Positions 48,046 through 58,331 of a stretch of DNA of 64,000 bases are shown one piece after another. The notes beneath the pieces are model-generated. The model saw only the letters and a program-made list of their open reading frames with translations, did no database searches and had not been told where the DNA came from. The stretch covers positions 1 to 64,000 of the forward strand of contig DATDRS010000326.1 of the NCBI GenBank assembly GCA_035291605.1, read 5' to 3'. The stretch's first letter is position 1. The number at the start of each line of letters is the position of its first letter. A program made the position numbers and the translations under genes. The stretch comes from DATDRS01 sp035291605 (GTDB taxonomy: Bacteria; Chloroflexota; Anaerolineae; Anaerolineales; UBA6663).

Positions 48046-48849
48046 TTAACGTGCGACCGAGCCGGATTTTTCCGCCCGGCGGCTGCCGGCGTAGGAGAGC
48101 GAATGCGCCCGCCCCAGCGTGAACCCCCACACCCGAACCGCTCCAGCAGCCAGCAATGCCTCGGCGCAAGCGTTCAACGTTGCGCCAGTTGTGTAAACAT
48201 CATCCACCAGAATCACGGCTTTGTCAGCCACCCTCTCTGTCCTACCTCTGAAGGCCCCCGCGACGTTGGCCTGCCGCTCGTGCGCCGAGAGGCCGACTTG
48301 CGAAGCCGTATGCCTGAAGCGCGCTGCGCCCGCGGGCGTGTAAGGCAGGCCCATGAGGGCCGCGAAGGCATCCGCCAGCAATCCGGCTTGGTTGTAGCCG
48401 CGCTCACGCATGCGCTGGGCAGAAAGCGGAACTGGGACGACCAGATCGGCGGCGAAGCCGTAGGCTGGCCAGGCTTCGCACAACAAGACTGCCAGCGCGT
48501 CGGCCAGGATGATGTCGCGTTTGTACTTGAGGCGATGGAGGGCTTGCTGCAACGGGCCTTCGAAGAACGCCACCGAACGGACGCTGGCCAGGGCAGGGGT
48601 GGGCTGCCGAAGACAACTGGCGCACCGGAGCATTTCACCAGCCCGCAGGGGAAAACCGCAGTGCTCGCAGACGGGCGCCGGCAGATACGCCAGCGAAGCG
48701 CGGCAGGCCGCGCAGAACCGCTGCCCCTCTTTCCCGCATCCCCCACACTGCGGGGGAAAGATCATATCCACGACGGCCCAGGCCGCCTGGCGCGCCGTAT
48801 ACCGCCAGGCTGGCCGGACCGAGAGTCGGTGCGACGCAGTCAGCGTCAT
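48046..48849 (-). CDS. comFC: ComFC-like phosphoribosyltransferase-fold protein
   Basis: A 267-aa protein of the ComF family. It starts with a zinc-ribbon (CGGCGKEGQRFCAACR, CEHCG) and a second pair CASC, followed by the PRTase-like fold (ADLVVPVPLSAQRMRERGYNQAGLLADAFA, and VILVDDVYTTGATLNACAEAL, the PRPP-type motif). ComFC is needed for DNA uptake in competent bacteria; other members have no known role. It lies downstream of tadC by 47 bases, on the same strand, suggesting co-transcription with the Tad genes. No comFA or other competence gene is in the window. Confidence 0.93.
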   Translation of the reverse strand: MTLTASHRLSVRPAWRYTARQAAWAVVDMIFPPQCGGCGKEGQRFCAACRASLAYLPAPVCEHCGFPLRAGEMLRCASCLRQPTPALASVRSVAFFEGPLQQALHRLKYKRDIILADALAVLLCEAWPAYGFAADLVVPVPLSAQRMRERGYNQAGLLADAFAALMGLPYTPAGAARFRHTASQVGLSAHERQANVAGAFRGRTERVADKAVILVDDVYTTGATLNACAEALLAAGAVRVWGFTLGRAHSLSYAGSRRAEKSGSVAR

Positions 48850-48896
48850 GCCGCTCCTTGAGGCGTGCTGCTCAGGCCCCGGCCACGTCGAGCGAT

Positions 48897-49850
48897 TTAG
48901 AAGAACTGCTTCATCACCTGAATCGCCGCCGGACCGAGCAGCACGATATAAATGGATGGGAAGATCAGGAAGGCCATCGGGATCAGCATCTTGATTGGCG
49001 CCTCGTGGGCCTTCTTCTCGGCGCGCTGGCGCCGGCGGATGCGCATCTGCTCCGATTGGATGCGCAGCACCTTGGCCATGCTCACACCTAACTGGTCCGC
49101 CTGGATCAGGGCGGCCACGAAACTGGTCATCTCCGGGATCCCCATGCGCTCGGACATGTCGCGCAAGGCGTCGCGGCGCAGCTTGCCCAGGCGGATTTCC
49201 TGGATGACGCGGGCAAACGCCAGGGATAATTCGTTATCCCACTTTTCGCTGACTTTTTGCATCGCCTGGTCAAACCCCAGGCCGGCTTCGACGCACACCG
49301 TCAGCAGGTCGAGCGCATCGGGCATCGCTTTAAGGATGGCTTCCTGCCGCCGGCTGATCTTGCTGGAGATCAACATAGTGGGCAGGAAGAAACCCAGCGC
49401 CCCAAACCCCACTGCCGCGCCCACGGCCTTGATCACACCGCCGCGGATGGAGAAAGCCGAGTCGGCCGGCGCGATAATCGTAATAAACAGGATGAACACC
49501 GCCAGACCCACACTCGCCACAATCCGGATCGCATAGAACGTAACCGGGTCGAGACCTTTCGGGTTGCCGGCCATATCGAGTTGTTTTTCAATCGCCTTGA
49601 GGGATGACTCCGGCGTAAAGCGCGTGGCAAATTCACCGAAGCGCTTGATCAGCGGCAAGAGGACGCGCTCGGAGAACGGCTGGGAGAGCTCAATCTCCTC
49701 CAAGGTGACGGGCGTCTCGCGGGTGGAATACTCGGCCAGGCGCGCCTGCAAGGGGTCCGCCTCGGCCTGCGCCTGCCGCCCCACGATCACCAGCATCACG
49801 GCCACGATGATGACGAGGATGATGATCCCGACGACGATTAAGGGGCCCAT
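48897..49850 (-). CDS. tadC: Tad/Flp pilus assembly protein TadC (type II secretion F-type)
   Basis: The 317-aa inner-membrane platform protein. The T2SSF domain (LPDALDLLTVCVEAGLGFDQAMQKVSEKW, then ALIQADQLGVSMAKVLRIQSEQMRIRRRQRAEKKAHEAPIKMLIPMAF) is typical of TadC, with four hydrophobic segments. It partners TadB to form the platform on which CpaF drives pilus assembly. It is the last Tad gene here; spacing to tadB is 28 bases. Confidence 0.93.
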   Translation of the reverse strand: MGPLIVVGIIILVIIVAVMLVIVGRQAQAEADPLQARLAEYSTRETPVTLEEIELSQPFSERVLLPLIKRFGEFATRFTPESSLKAIEKQLDMAGNPKGLDPVTFYAIRIVASVGLAVFILFITIIAPADSAFSIRGGVIKAVGAAVGFGALGFFLPTMLISSKISRRQEAILKAMPDALDLLTVCVEAGLGFDQAMQKVSEKWDNELSLAFARVIQEIRLGKLRRDALRDMSERMGIPEMTSFVAALIQADQLGVSMAKVLRIQSEQMRIRRRQRAEKKAHEAPIKMLIPMAFLIFPSIYIVLLGPAAIQVMKQFF

Positions 49851-49878
49851 AGTCTTACCTCCTCACCGCTCCACGCAG

Positions 49879-50853
49879 CTAAATTTCGATGTTGACGATC
49901 TTCATGATGATCGCAAAGCCAATGCCGATCATCAAGAAGACGGTGACGATCATGGCAATCCCGCACAGTTGAAAGCGACTCTTCTCCCAGAGCTGGCCCA
50001 TGTATTCCGGGTTGATGAGCGTCAGGAAGAGGCCTAACCCGATCGGCAGCAGGGAAATGACATAGCCCGTCATCATCCCCTGCGCGGTCAGCGTGGCAAT
50101 CTCGCCTTTGATGCGAACCCGCTCGCGGATGGTGAAGGAGATGGTATCCAGGATTTCGGCCAGGTTGCCGCCGACTTCCCGCTGGACGTTGATCGCCGTG
50201 ACTACAAAGTCCAGGTCCTTACTGGGGATGCGGCGCGTCAGGTTTCCCAGAGCCCCCTCCATAGGCAGGCCCAATTGCATCTCCTGCACCACGCGCCGGA
50301 ACTCGGTTGACATGGGCGGAGGCATTTCTCTTCCCACGGACTCGAGCGCCTGCATCACGCTGTAGCCCGCGCGCAGGCCGTTCACGGTCAGGTTGAGCAT
50401 GTCGCCCAATTGGTTATCAAATCGAGTCAGGCGCGACTTCTGCTGCGAGCCGACGTACATGCGCGGCAGGAACAATCCGCCGACGCCCGCGAGCGCGCCC
50501 CACAGCGGTCCTTTTAAGAACCAAACCGCGGCGAACAGGCCGAAGGCGACAATGACATGCAGGGCCAGATATTCGCCGACCGTCAGCTTCAAGTCGGCGC
50601 GGGCCAGTTCGCGCGAGATGTTCTCGGCGAAACCGCGGCCAGCCAGCGCCTGATTGAGGCGATCAGCGAGGAAGCTGGGCCGAGGGCCTTCCGCGACCTC
50701 CTGCGACCCGGCCGCGGGGGCCACGGCCTGCCCGGCCTGAGTGAATTGCCCCAGGCGCTCTTCGACGGTGGAGCGGCGGCGGCTCAGGGCAAAGAAAACC
50801 ACGCCGCCAATCATGGCCAGAACGACCACAGCGATGATGATGCCGAGAACCAT
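49879..50853 (-). CDS. tadB: Tad/Flp pilus assembly protein TadB (type II secretion F-type)
   Basis: The 324-aa platform protein. It has an N-terminal membrane helix, a 60-residue cytoplasmic linker and the T2SSF domain (DMLNLTVNGLRAGYSVMQALESVGREMPPPMSTEFRRVVQEM, DFVVTAINVQREVGGNLAEILDTIS), then two further helices. TadB and TadC form a heteromeric platform. The gene lies between cpaF and tadC, the standard order. Confidence 0.94.
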   Translation of the reverse strand: MVLGIIIAVVVLAMIGGVVFFALSRRRSTVEERLGQFTQAGQAVAPAAGSQEVAEGPRPSFLADRLNQALAGRGFAENISRELARADLKLTVGEYLALHVIVAFGLFAAVWFLKGPLWGALAGVGGLFLPRMYVGSQQKSRLTRFDNQLGDMLNLTVNGLRAGYSVMQALESVGREMPPPMSTEFRRVVQEMQLGLPMEGALGNLTRRIPSKDLDFVVTAINVQREVGGNLAEILDTISFTIRERVRIKGEIATLTAQGMMTGYVISLLPIGLGLFLTLINPEYMGQLWEKSRFQLCGIAMIVTVFLMIGIGFAIIMKIVNIEI

Positions 50854-50902
50854 GTGCTTGCTTCGCCTCCCGGATTACGAGGGCCGACCCCGGTGCCCCG
50901 GT

Positions 50903-52333
<1,431 letters not shown>

Positions 52334-52365
52334 ATCACCACCTCACCATGCATACCAGCCAACGG

Positions 52366-53616
52366 CTAGCGACGATCAAACAACGAGCGCGGCTTCGCCG
52401 GCGCGGTTTTGGCCGGCGCCGCCGCCGCCTTCGGCGCGAATTCCTCTTTGATCCTCTGCGCCAACTCGATGACCCCCGGCGTCGGCGGCAGACTCCTGGC
52501 GTTCGGGGCGGTGACGAACGGCACGCCGTTGTTGATCGAAGTGTGGACGGTCCGTTCGTCACCCAATATCTGCGCCTTGACCGGGTGCTTGAGATTCTCC
52601 TCCACGCTCGCCGCCGAAATTCCGCCGCTCTTAGCCATCCGATTCATGATCAGCAGAATCTTGTCCGGCGGGTATTCCAGCTTCTCCGCCAAGTCGAAGA
52701 ACTTCTTGGCGTTCGCCAGGGACGGGATATCCGGCGTCGCAATTAACACAATCCGGTCCGAGGCGTCAAAAACCGCCAGTTCCGTGTCCCGCAGCGCCGA
52801 GGCCATATCCACAATAACATAATTAAAGAAATCCGCCAATGTGTCAAGGACCTTCTTGAGTGTGGCCGCAGTGACCAGTTCCGAGTCCTCCGGGGTCGGC
52901 ACGCCCAACAGCACTTTGACGCCTGTGGGATGGGCGACGAGCACGCTCTGGATGTATTCCTCATTGAGTTCGTCTTCGGCGGCCTGGGTCAGGTTGGCAA
53001 TGTTATGCTTGCCCTTCAGGTTGAAGAACACGCCGATATCGCCGAATTGGGTGTTCGCATCCACCACCACTACCTTGCTGTCGTCGCCTTGCAGCGCAAT
53101 CGCCATATTGGTGGCGACGGTGGTTTTCCCAGAGCCGCCTTTGGGGCTGAAGACTGAGATGATCTTGCCGTTGACGCCCCCCCTGCCCGCCGCGGCCGCC
53201 GCCTGCGCTGGCGGGGCGGCCATCATCTGCTCCCGCTGGCGGCTCATCTCCCCCAAGCGCCGGATCGTTTGAATCAACTCATCTACCGAAGGCGGCTTTG
53301 GCAGAAAGTCGCGCGCGCCGGCCAGCATGGCTCGCCTGAGATAATCCGTGTCGCTTTGCACCGAGACGATCACGATCTGCGCGCTCGGCACTTCCTTGAC
53401 GATGACGCCCGTAGCCTGAATGCCGTCCATGTCCGGCATATTAATGTCCATCAGGACGACGTGCGGCTTGGCCTCCTTGGCGAGCTGGATGCCTTCTTTG
53501 CCAGTGCGCGCCATCCCCACGACGTCAATGTCAGGCTCGAATTGCAGCAGTTTGCGGATGTTCTCGCGGGTTTCCGCGATGTCATCCACAATCAGGACAC
53601 GGATTTTCTCAGACAT
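52366..53616 (-). CDS. cpaE: CpaE/TadZ-like protein: receiver fused to ParA-type ATPase
   Basis: 416 aa. Residues 1-125 are a complete receiver (VLIVDDIAETRENI with acidic pair at 11-12, phospho-acceptor Asp57, and Lys near 107), a feature usually degenerate in TadZ. A Gln/Ala-rich linker precedes the ParA-type ATPase (ISVFSPKGGSGKTTVATNMA, VVVVDANTQFGDIGV), with the deviant Walker A Lys. TadZ localises the Tad machine at the cell pole. The intact receiver suggests that phosphorylation may control positioning, perhaps by the DegS-like kinase encoded 1.4 kb upstream; this is inference. Confidence 0.94.
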   Translation of the reverse strand: MSEKIRVLIVDDIAETRENIRKLLQFEPDIDVVGMARTGKEGIQLAKEAKPHVVLMDINMPDMDGIQATGVIVKEVPSAQIVIVSVQSDTDYLRRAMLAGARDFLPKPPSVDELIQTIRRLGEMSRQREQMMAAPPAQAAAAAGRGGVNGKIISVFSPKGGSGKTTVATNMAIALQGDDSKVVVVDANTQFGDIGVFFNLKGKHNIANLTQAAEDELNEEYIQSVLVAHPTGVKVLLGVPTPEDSELVTAATLKKVLDTLADFFNYVIVDMASALRDTELAVFDASDRIVLIATPDIPSLANAKKFFDLAEKLEYPPDKILLIMNRMAKSGGISAASVEENLKHPVKAQILGDERTVHTSINNGVPFVTAPNARSLPPTPGVIELAQRIKEEFAPKAAAAPAKTAPAKPRSLFDRR

Positions 53617-53639
53617 AGAAATCCTTCGATCCGATCACC

Positions 53640-54785
53640 TCAGGGTACTGGGGTCGGCGTGGGGGCTGCCAGAGAATTATCCAACCCGTAGTTGAGCTTC
53701 GACGGCACGGCAATATTGAAACGTTCGAACATGTATTGCATCGTCACGCTCTCGGTATCCTGGCGCGAGATGTCGCCAGCCGAGCGGAGCGTAAAAGTAA
53801 TTTGGACAGCGCCCGGGTACTGCACCATCAGTTCCTTCACGTAGTTCAGCACCAAAGTATCCTGCGGGGATACGATTAAGGTGATGGTGTCGGGCGGCGC
53901 AGGTGTATCGGTGGGCAGTGGCGCAGGCGGTTGGGTCACGTTCGGGTCGGGCGTGGGCGTGGGCGGCGGCAGGGTCGGGAAGAGCGCCTCCACGAAGTCG
54001 CCGATATGCAGCACCGTCGCGTCCTGAATGATCCCCTGCGTCACCAGGCGCCCCCGCTGGTTTTCAGAGGGGATGACATAGAAATCCTGTCCTACCGTGG
54101 CGTCCCGCTCACCCCGGCCAAACGGCTGCGGTTTCGGTTCAGCGCCGCCCCCCTCCGTGGGCGGGACCACCAGAGCCACCAACCCCGCGGGGATGCCGGT
54201 CGCCGGGTCACCCGGGCTGGGCGGCCGGACGTTCATCGTCAAGTTAGGCAGGACGGTCTGGAAGTTCTGGTCAATATCCACCAGCCACATGGAGACAATG
54301 ACGTTGACGTGATCTCCGTCCTTAATGCCCAGGGCCACACCGTTTCTCTTGTCATATTGGAGCGTAATCGCCTGCTGCCCATCCGGGATCTGCGCCGCTG
54401 CGTCTGAGCCGCTAGGTGAAAGCTGATCCAGGCTCTGCACCACCATACTGGAAAGGATCGGCATCCCGCGGTCAATATCAAATTTAGCTCGTGTGTTCAC
54501 AATCTGGAGCGCGTCCGTGACCGCATTCAGAGGCACAATCGCCGTCGGCCAGGGATACATCGAGATGGCCTCGGTCGGGATGACGACCCCGCGAGGCAAA
54601 TCCTGAGCCGCGACCAGGACCGGCAGGAGCGGCTCCGGTGTCGCCGTCACCTCCACAGGAGTCGGCTCAACGCCAGGCCCAACCGCACTCCCGGGACCTA
54701 AAAGAAAAAACCAAGCCGCGCCTCCCCCTACGGCGATGAGGATTAACAGTAGAGCTATGACGATAAGCATGCGGCTGCGAGCCAT
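53640..54785 (-). CDS. cpaB: CpaB/RcpC-like pilus assembly protein
   Basis: 381 aa, a membrane-anchored protein with one N-terminal helix (LIVIALLLILIAVGGGAAWFFLL), an SAF domain (LLPVLVAAQDLPRGVVIPTEAISMYPW) and the RcpC/CpaB domain (DGQQAITLQYDKRNGVALGIKDGDHVNVIVSM). In diderms CpaB stabilises the CpaC secretin. No secretin gene follows here, as expected for a monoderm-type or atypical envelope. The Tad operon promoter lies just upstream. Confidence 0.9.
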   Translation of the reverse strand: MARSRMLIVIALLLILIAVGGGAAWFFLLGPGSAVGPGVEPTPVEVTATPEPLLPVLVAAQDLPRGVVIPTEAISMYPWPTAIVPLNAVTDALQIVNTRAKFDIDRGMPILSSMVVQSLDQLSPSGSDAAAQIPDGQQAITLQYDKRNGVALGIKDGDHVNVIVSMWLVDIDQNFQTVLPNLTMNVRPPSPGDPATGIPAGLVALVVPPTEGGGAEPKPQPFGRGERDATVGQDFYVIPSENQRGRLVTQGIIQDATVLHIGDFVEALFPTLPPPTPTPDPNVTQPPAPLPTDTPAPPDTITLIVSPQDTLVLNYVKELMVQYPGAVQITFTLRSAGDISRQDTESVTMQYMFERFNIAVPSKLNYGLDNSLAAPTPTPVP

Positions 54786-54828
54786 GAAATCCTCCTGAGC
54801 AATGGGCGCCTGGAATCAGAACGGGCGT

Positions 54829-54856
54829 ATGATACTTCCATCGAAGGAAAAGTCAA
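54829..54856 (-). promoter_or_regulatory. Promoter of Tad operon
   Basis: Minus-strand TTGACT (54851-54856), 16 bases, TATCAT (54829-54834), about 44 bases upstream of the cpaB ATG, which has caggagg 5 bases ahead. Both boxes match consensus in five of six positions. Confidence 0.65.
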
Positions 54857-54969
54857 GCAAAGCCCACACTTTTCCTCTTCCTCAATCAACACGGAAGTCC
54901 GCAGCAAACTCAGCCCGATCTACTCGAGTTTACAGAACAGGATCAACAGGTCAGGCGCTGGCTCTGTAA

Positions 54970-56025
54970 CTACGCTCCCTCAGGTGGAATGGCCGGGACA
55001 TCCATAACCACCTGAGTTCCGTGCCCGACTTGGCTGTCAATCTGAAGCTCGCCGCCGAGGAGTTCGATCCGCTCCTTGAGCGTGGGCAGGCCGATCGTCT
55101 TTTGTTTGCCTCCGAAGGCCGCCTCGACATCGAAGCCTTTGCCATTGTCTTCCACCGCCACGCGCACACGCGTATCATCCGTATCCATGGTGATCCGCAC
55201 TTGCGAGGCCTGCGCATGGTTGCGAATGTTCCCTAGCAGTTCCTGAATGGCGCGGAAAATCATAATTTCGCGCACCGCCTCAAGGCGGCGCTCCGCGCCC
55301 GTGACCGTCAGCGTCATCTGGATCCCGCTCTTCTCCTTGAAAGTCTCCACGTACCGCTTGATCGTCGGCACCAGGCCGAGGTCATCCAGCATCATCGGGC
55401 GCAGATCAAAAATAAAGTCGCGCACCTTCTGAAGGGTTGATGAGGCCGCCATCTTGAGGCTTCCCAGCTCGGCTTTGGCGCGCTCCGGGTCCACCTCAAA
55501 TAGCCGCATGGCGATATCCGACTGGAGGATAAAATTGGACAAGGCCTGCGCCGGGCCATCGTGAATCTGGCGTGAGAGACGCTGGCGCTCAGCCTCCTGC
55601 GCCTCGACCACGCGCACGATGGTCGGCTTGCCATCGGCCGCCCCGCCGCCGGACAGGACAGCCGCGCCGCTGGTCTGCAAGGCCTCGAGCGTCCGCGTCA
55701 GGTACTCGGCCAGGCGCTCCAGGTTAGCCTGATCGCTTTGCAGTTTTTCCAACTGGCCGCGCATGGTGAACAGGCGTTGCTGTGAGTCCAGCGTATTGTC
55801 ATAGGCCGTCTTGAGGTCTGCCTTGGAGATCGCGTCCAGATTGGCCTGCACCTGCCGCAGTTGCGCGGTGAGCGTGGCGTTCCGCTGCGCCAGCTTGTTC
55901 ACTTCCGTCTGGCTCTGCGTCACCATCATATTCAACTCACGCAAATCGCGCTGCGTCTGCTCCAATTCGGCCTGGATTTGCTCAATCAGTTCCTGAATGG
56001 GTGAAGGGCCTGCCCGAGGCGGCAT
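54970..56025 (-). CDS. DegS-like cytoplasmic sensor histidine kinase
   Basis: 351 aa without membrane helix. The first 115 residues are a long coiled coil (IQELIEQIQAELEQTQRDLREL, and following), as in DegS. The HisKA_3 box is SRQIHDGPAQALSNFILQSDIAMRLF (His155), followed by IFDLRPMMLDDLGLVPTIKRYVETF and the HATPase (QELLGNIRNHAQASQV, DNGKGFD, IGLPTLKERIELLGG). DegS controls competence, motility and secreted enzymes in Bacillus. The gene is 12 bases after its response regulator and upstream of the Tad operon. Confidence 0.93.
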   Translation of the reverse strand: MPPRAGPSPIQELIEQIQAELEQTQRDLRELNMMVTQSQTEVNKLAQRNATLTAQLRQVQANLDAISKADLKTAYDNTLDSQQRLFTMRGQLEKLQSDQANLERLAEYLTRTLEALQTSGAAVLSGGGAADGKPTIVRVVEAQEAERQRLSRQIHDGPAQALSNFILQSDIAMRLFEVDPERAKAELGSLKMAASSTLQKVRDFIFDLRPMMLDDLGLVPTIKRYVETFKEKSGIQMTLTVTGAERRLEAVREIMIFRAIQELLGNIRNHAQASQVRITMDTDDTRVRVAVEDNGKGFDVEAAFGGKQKTIGLPTLKERIELLGGELQIDSQVGHGTQVVMDVPAIPPEGA

Positions 56026-56037
56026 ACGGACTGCTCC

Positions 56038-56754
56038 TTATGGTTTCAGTTTCGGTTCCTTCGAACTCTGGGAATCTTGAAGCCGCACCCAGCCGTGCCG
56101 CAATGCGTACACCGCGGCCTGCGTCCGGTCTTCGACGTCGAGTTTCTGCAAGATGGCCGTCATATGATTCTTAACGGTCTGATGACTGATGCCCAGCGAA
56201 TAGGCGATTTCCTTGTTGCTCAAGCCGCGCGTGACATATTCGAGGATCTCCATTTCGCGAGGCGAGAGCGGCGAAAAGGCTTCGCGTTCCTCGTCGACAT
56301 AGGGGCGTCCGGCCTTCTCCACGCCTTTCTCCAGCCACACCTGCAGGCCCTCGTGATCAAAGACCTGATCGCCGATGATATAGTGCCCCTGGACCACCTG
56401 CCGGAGCACCTGAATTAATTTATGCGGGGTCACGTCTTTGGGGCAATAGGCCGAAGCTCCCGCTCGGAAAGCGTGCAGGACCTGTTCGACGTCGTCATAG
56501 GCCGTTAGTACGATCACGGCCGCCGTCGAGCGCTCGGAGCGCAATTGGCGCGTAACCTGCAAGCCATTCAGGCCGGGCAGATTGATGTCCAGGAGGATGG
56601 CGTCCGGCTTGTGTTGGCGGGATAACTCGAGCGCCTCTTGCCCGTTAGAGCCTTCGCCCACCAGGTCGACATCAGACTCGCTGCGCAGGACATCTCGCAG
56701 CCCTTGCCGGAAGAGGGGATGATCATCAATGACGAGGACGCGAATCTTTTCCAT
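56038..56754 (-). CDS. DegU/NarL-family response regulator
   Basis: 238 aa. The receiver has VLVIDDHPLFRQGLRDVLRSE with Asp56 as phospho-acceptor (DAILLDINLPGLNGLQV) and Thr/Tyr-Lys conserved residues (VLTAYDDVEQ, YCPKDVTP). The LuxR-type helix-turn-helix is LSPREMEILEYVTRGLSNKEIAYSLGISHQTVKNHMTAILQKLDVEDRTQAAVYAL. It pairs with the DegS-like kinase. In Bacillus DegU regulates competence and surface functions, so control of the adjacent Tad/comFC genes is a plausible but unproven role. Confidence 0.95.
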   Translation of the reverse strand: MEKIRVLVIDDHPLFRQGLRDVLRSESDVDLVGEGSNGQEALELSRQHKPDAILLDINLPGLNGLQVTRQLRSERSTAAVIVLTAYDDVEQVLHAFRAGASAYCPKDVTPHKLIQVLRQVVQGHYIIGDQVFDHEGLQVWLEKGVEKAGRPYVDEEREAFSPLSPREMEILEYVTRGLSNKEIAYSLGISHQTVKNHMTAILQKLDVEDRTQAAVYALRHGWVRLQDSQSSKEPKLKP

Positions 56755-56805
56755 ATGGCCTTGTTGGAGAGCCAGGCGAACCCTAATCAGGCTTCATCCT
56801 CAGGG

Positions 56806-56834
56806 AGTATAGCAGAAGGACAAACCCAACGCAA
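56806..56834 (-). promoter_or_regulatory. Promoter of DegU/DegS-like pair
   Basis: Minus-strand TTGCGT, 17 bases, TATACT (56806-56811). The -10 box matches five of six and the -35 box is weak. The leader is about 45 bases. Confidence 0.45.
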
Positions 56835-56855
56835 ACACAGCCACCCCCTCCCGGC

Positions 56856-58331
56856 CTAGGGACGGGCTATCGGCCAACGATAAACCGCCATGTTCTCTCC
56901 CCCAGCCTGGGGACTGTAGGGCGCGTGGGTGCTGTAGATTGGCGGACCGAGTGGGCGCACCAGACCGGGATACCAATCAGGGAACGTCACGAGATACTCC
57001 GCGCCGGAAGCCGTCAGCCAGTCCCGCAGCCGGTCCTCATCCCGGATAAAGGGGACGACCTCCGGCGAGGCCAGTCCGGCCATATCCAGCAACCGCCGCT
57101 CGCCAAAATAACCCAGCGCCCCGATGTCGTGCGCCGCGACGAGCGCGTCTGCCGGCGTGTTCTGGTTGATCCAACGCGCCGTAGCAACCATTTCCGTCTC
57201 GATGATCCGCACGTCGCGCATATAGGCCAGCGCCCCGTTGAGCCAGAAGGCGATGACCAGCACCCCTGTGGCGGCCAGCCAGACACGGCTGAGGATGCGC
57301 AGCCAGGGTTTGGGCGTGTGGAGATTCAGCCACTGTGCCGTCCCCCCGGCGCCCGCCGCCACGAGCGCCGGGATCACCGGCATGAGATAGCGGCCATGCT
57401 GATAGGTGACGGGGAGCCGGACGATGTAAGCGGCGATGAAGGTGATGGCCCAGCCGATCGGGAGGAACGCTTCCCATTGTCGCGCCTGGCTCGACCGCCA
57501 GGCTGCCCAAACGATCCCTGGCCCAAGGAGGGCCTGCGCGCCCACAAATGGCAGCTGGCCCAACTGAATCATCCGCGTCGATAGCGGCGCTTGACGCTGA
57601 AGGGCGTACTCGGCGGCTTTCGCGTAATAAGTGTTCGGCCAGACTGATCCGGCCAGCCATTGATTGAAGGCGAGGTAAGGAAGGACAACAACGCCGAAGC
57701 CGAGCAAGCCTGCGAGCAGGTTGCGCCGGTCGCGCGGGCGGGAAAAAAATATGCGGGCCAACGCAAACGGCAGCAAGGTGAGTCCATCCGGACGGGCAAG
57801 CAGGCTCGCCCCTACACACAATCCAATCCATACGGCCCGTTCCGGCGCAATCACAAAGACGGAGAGCGCGAGCGCGGAGAACAGCAGCGTCTCCATGCCC
57901 GAGGCGGCAGCCCACGCCAGATGCCATTCGAGCGCGACGAACACGCCCGCCAGCAGCGCGGCGAGAGGGTGTCCCGGCCAGAGGGTGAGGGTGAGGCGAT
58001 AGGCGAGCCAGGCATTAAAGCCGAGGAGTACCGCGCCCAAGGTGTACGTCCAGAGGTGATAATCAATGTGGAGCAGGTAGCCAAGCGTCAATAATGTCGT
58101 CCACAGCGGCGAGGTGGAGCCGGCCGAGGGCTGGCCGGGGATGAACGCCAGTTGGTGAAGCCTGGCCAGGTTGCGCGCGTAGGTCTGGTGAATCCAGGCG
58201 TCGTCGAGCGGGAAGCCGATGAAGCCGCTGGCGTAACTCAGGCCGAGGTAGAGCAAGACGGAGAGGGGAGGCAGGAGGAAGAAGAGGGCACGGCGTGAAG
58301 CCAGAGGCAGAGGGCGTGAGGCGGAGTTCAT
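56856..58331 (-). CDS. GT-C-type membrane glycosyltransferase
   Basis: 491 aa with about ten membrane helices. The first extracytoplasmic loop carries GFPLDDAWIHQTYARNLA, a DD motif typical of the catalytic Asp in GT-C enzymes (arabinofuranosyl/mannosyltransferase-like). The helices are followed by a C-terminal periplasmic-type domain (ARWINQNTPADALVAAHDIGALGYFG) shared with its neighbours. Donors are probably lipid-phosphate sugars. The ATG overlaps the stop of the upstream gene by 4 bases, so the two are translationally coupled. Confidence 0.8.
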   Translation of the reverse strand: MNSASRPLPLASRRALFFLLPPLSVLLYLGLSYASGFIGFPLDDAWIHQTYARNLARLHQLAFIPGQPSAGSTSPLWTTLLTLGYLLHIDYHLWTYTLGAVLLGFNAWLAYRLTLTLWPGHPLAALLAGVFVALEWHLAWAAASGMETLLFSALALSVFVIAPERAVWIGLCVGASLLARPDGLTLLPFALARIFFSRPRDRRNLLAGLLGFGVVVLPYLAFNQWLAGSVWPNTYYAKAAEYALQRQAPLSTRMIQLGQLPFVGAQALLGPGIVWAAWRSSQARQWEAFLPIGWAITFIAAYIVRLPVTYQHGRYLMPVIPALVAAGAGGTAQWLNLHTPKPWLRILSRVWLAATGVLVIAFWLNGALAYMRDVRIIETEMVATARWINQNTPADALVAAHDIGALGYFGERRLLDMAGLASPEVVPFIRDEDRLRDWLTASGAEYLVTFPDWYPGLVRPLGPPIYSTHAPYSPQAGGENMAVYRWPIARP

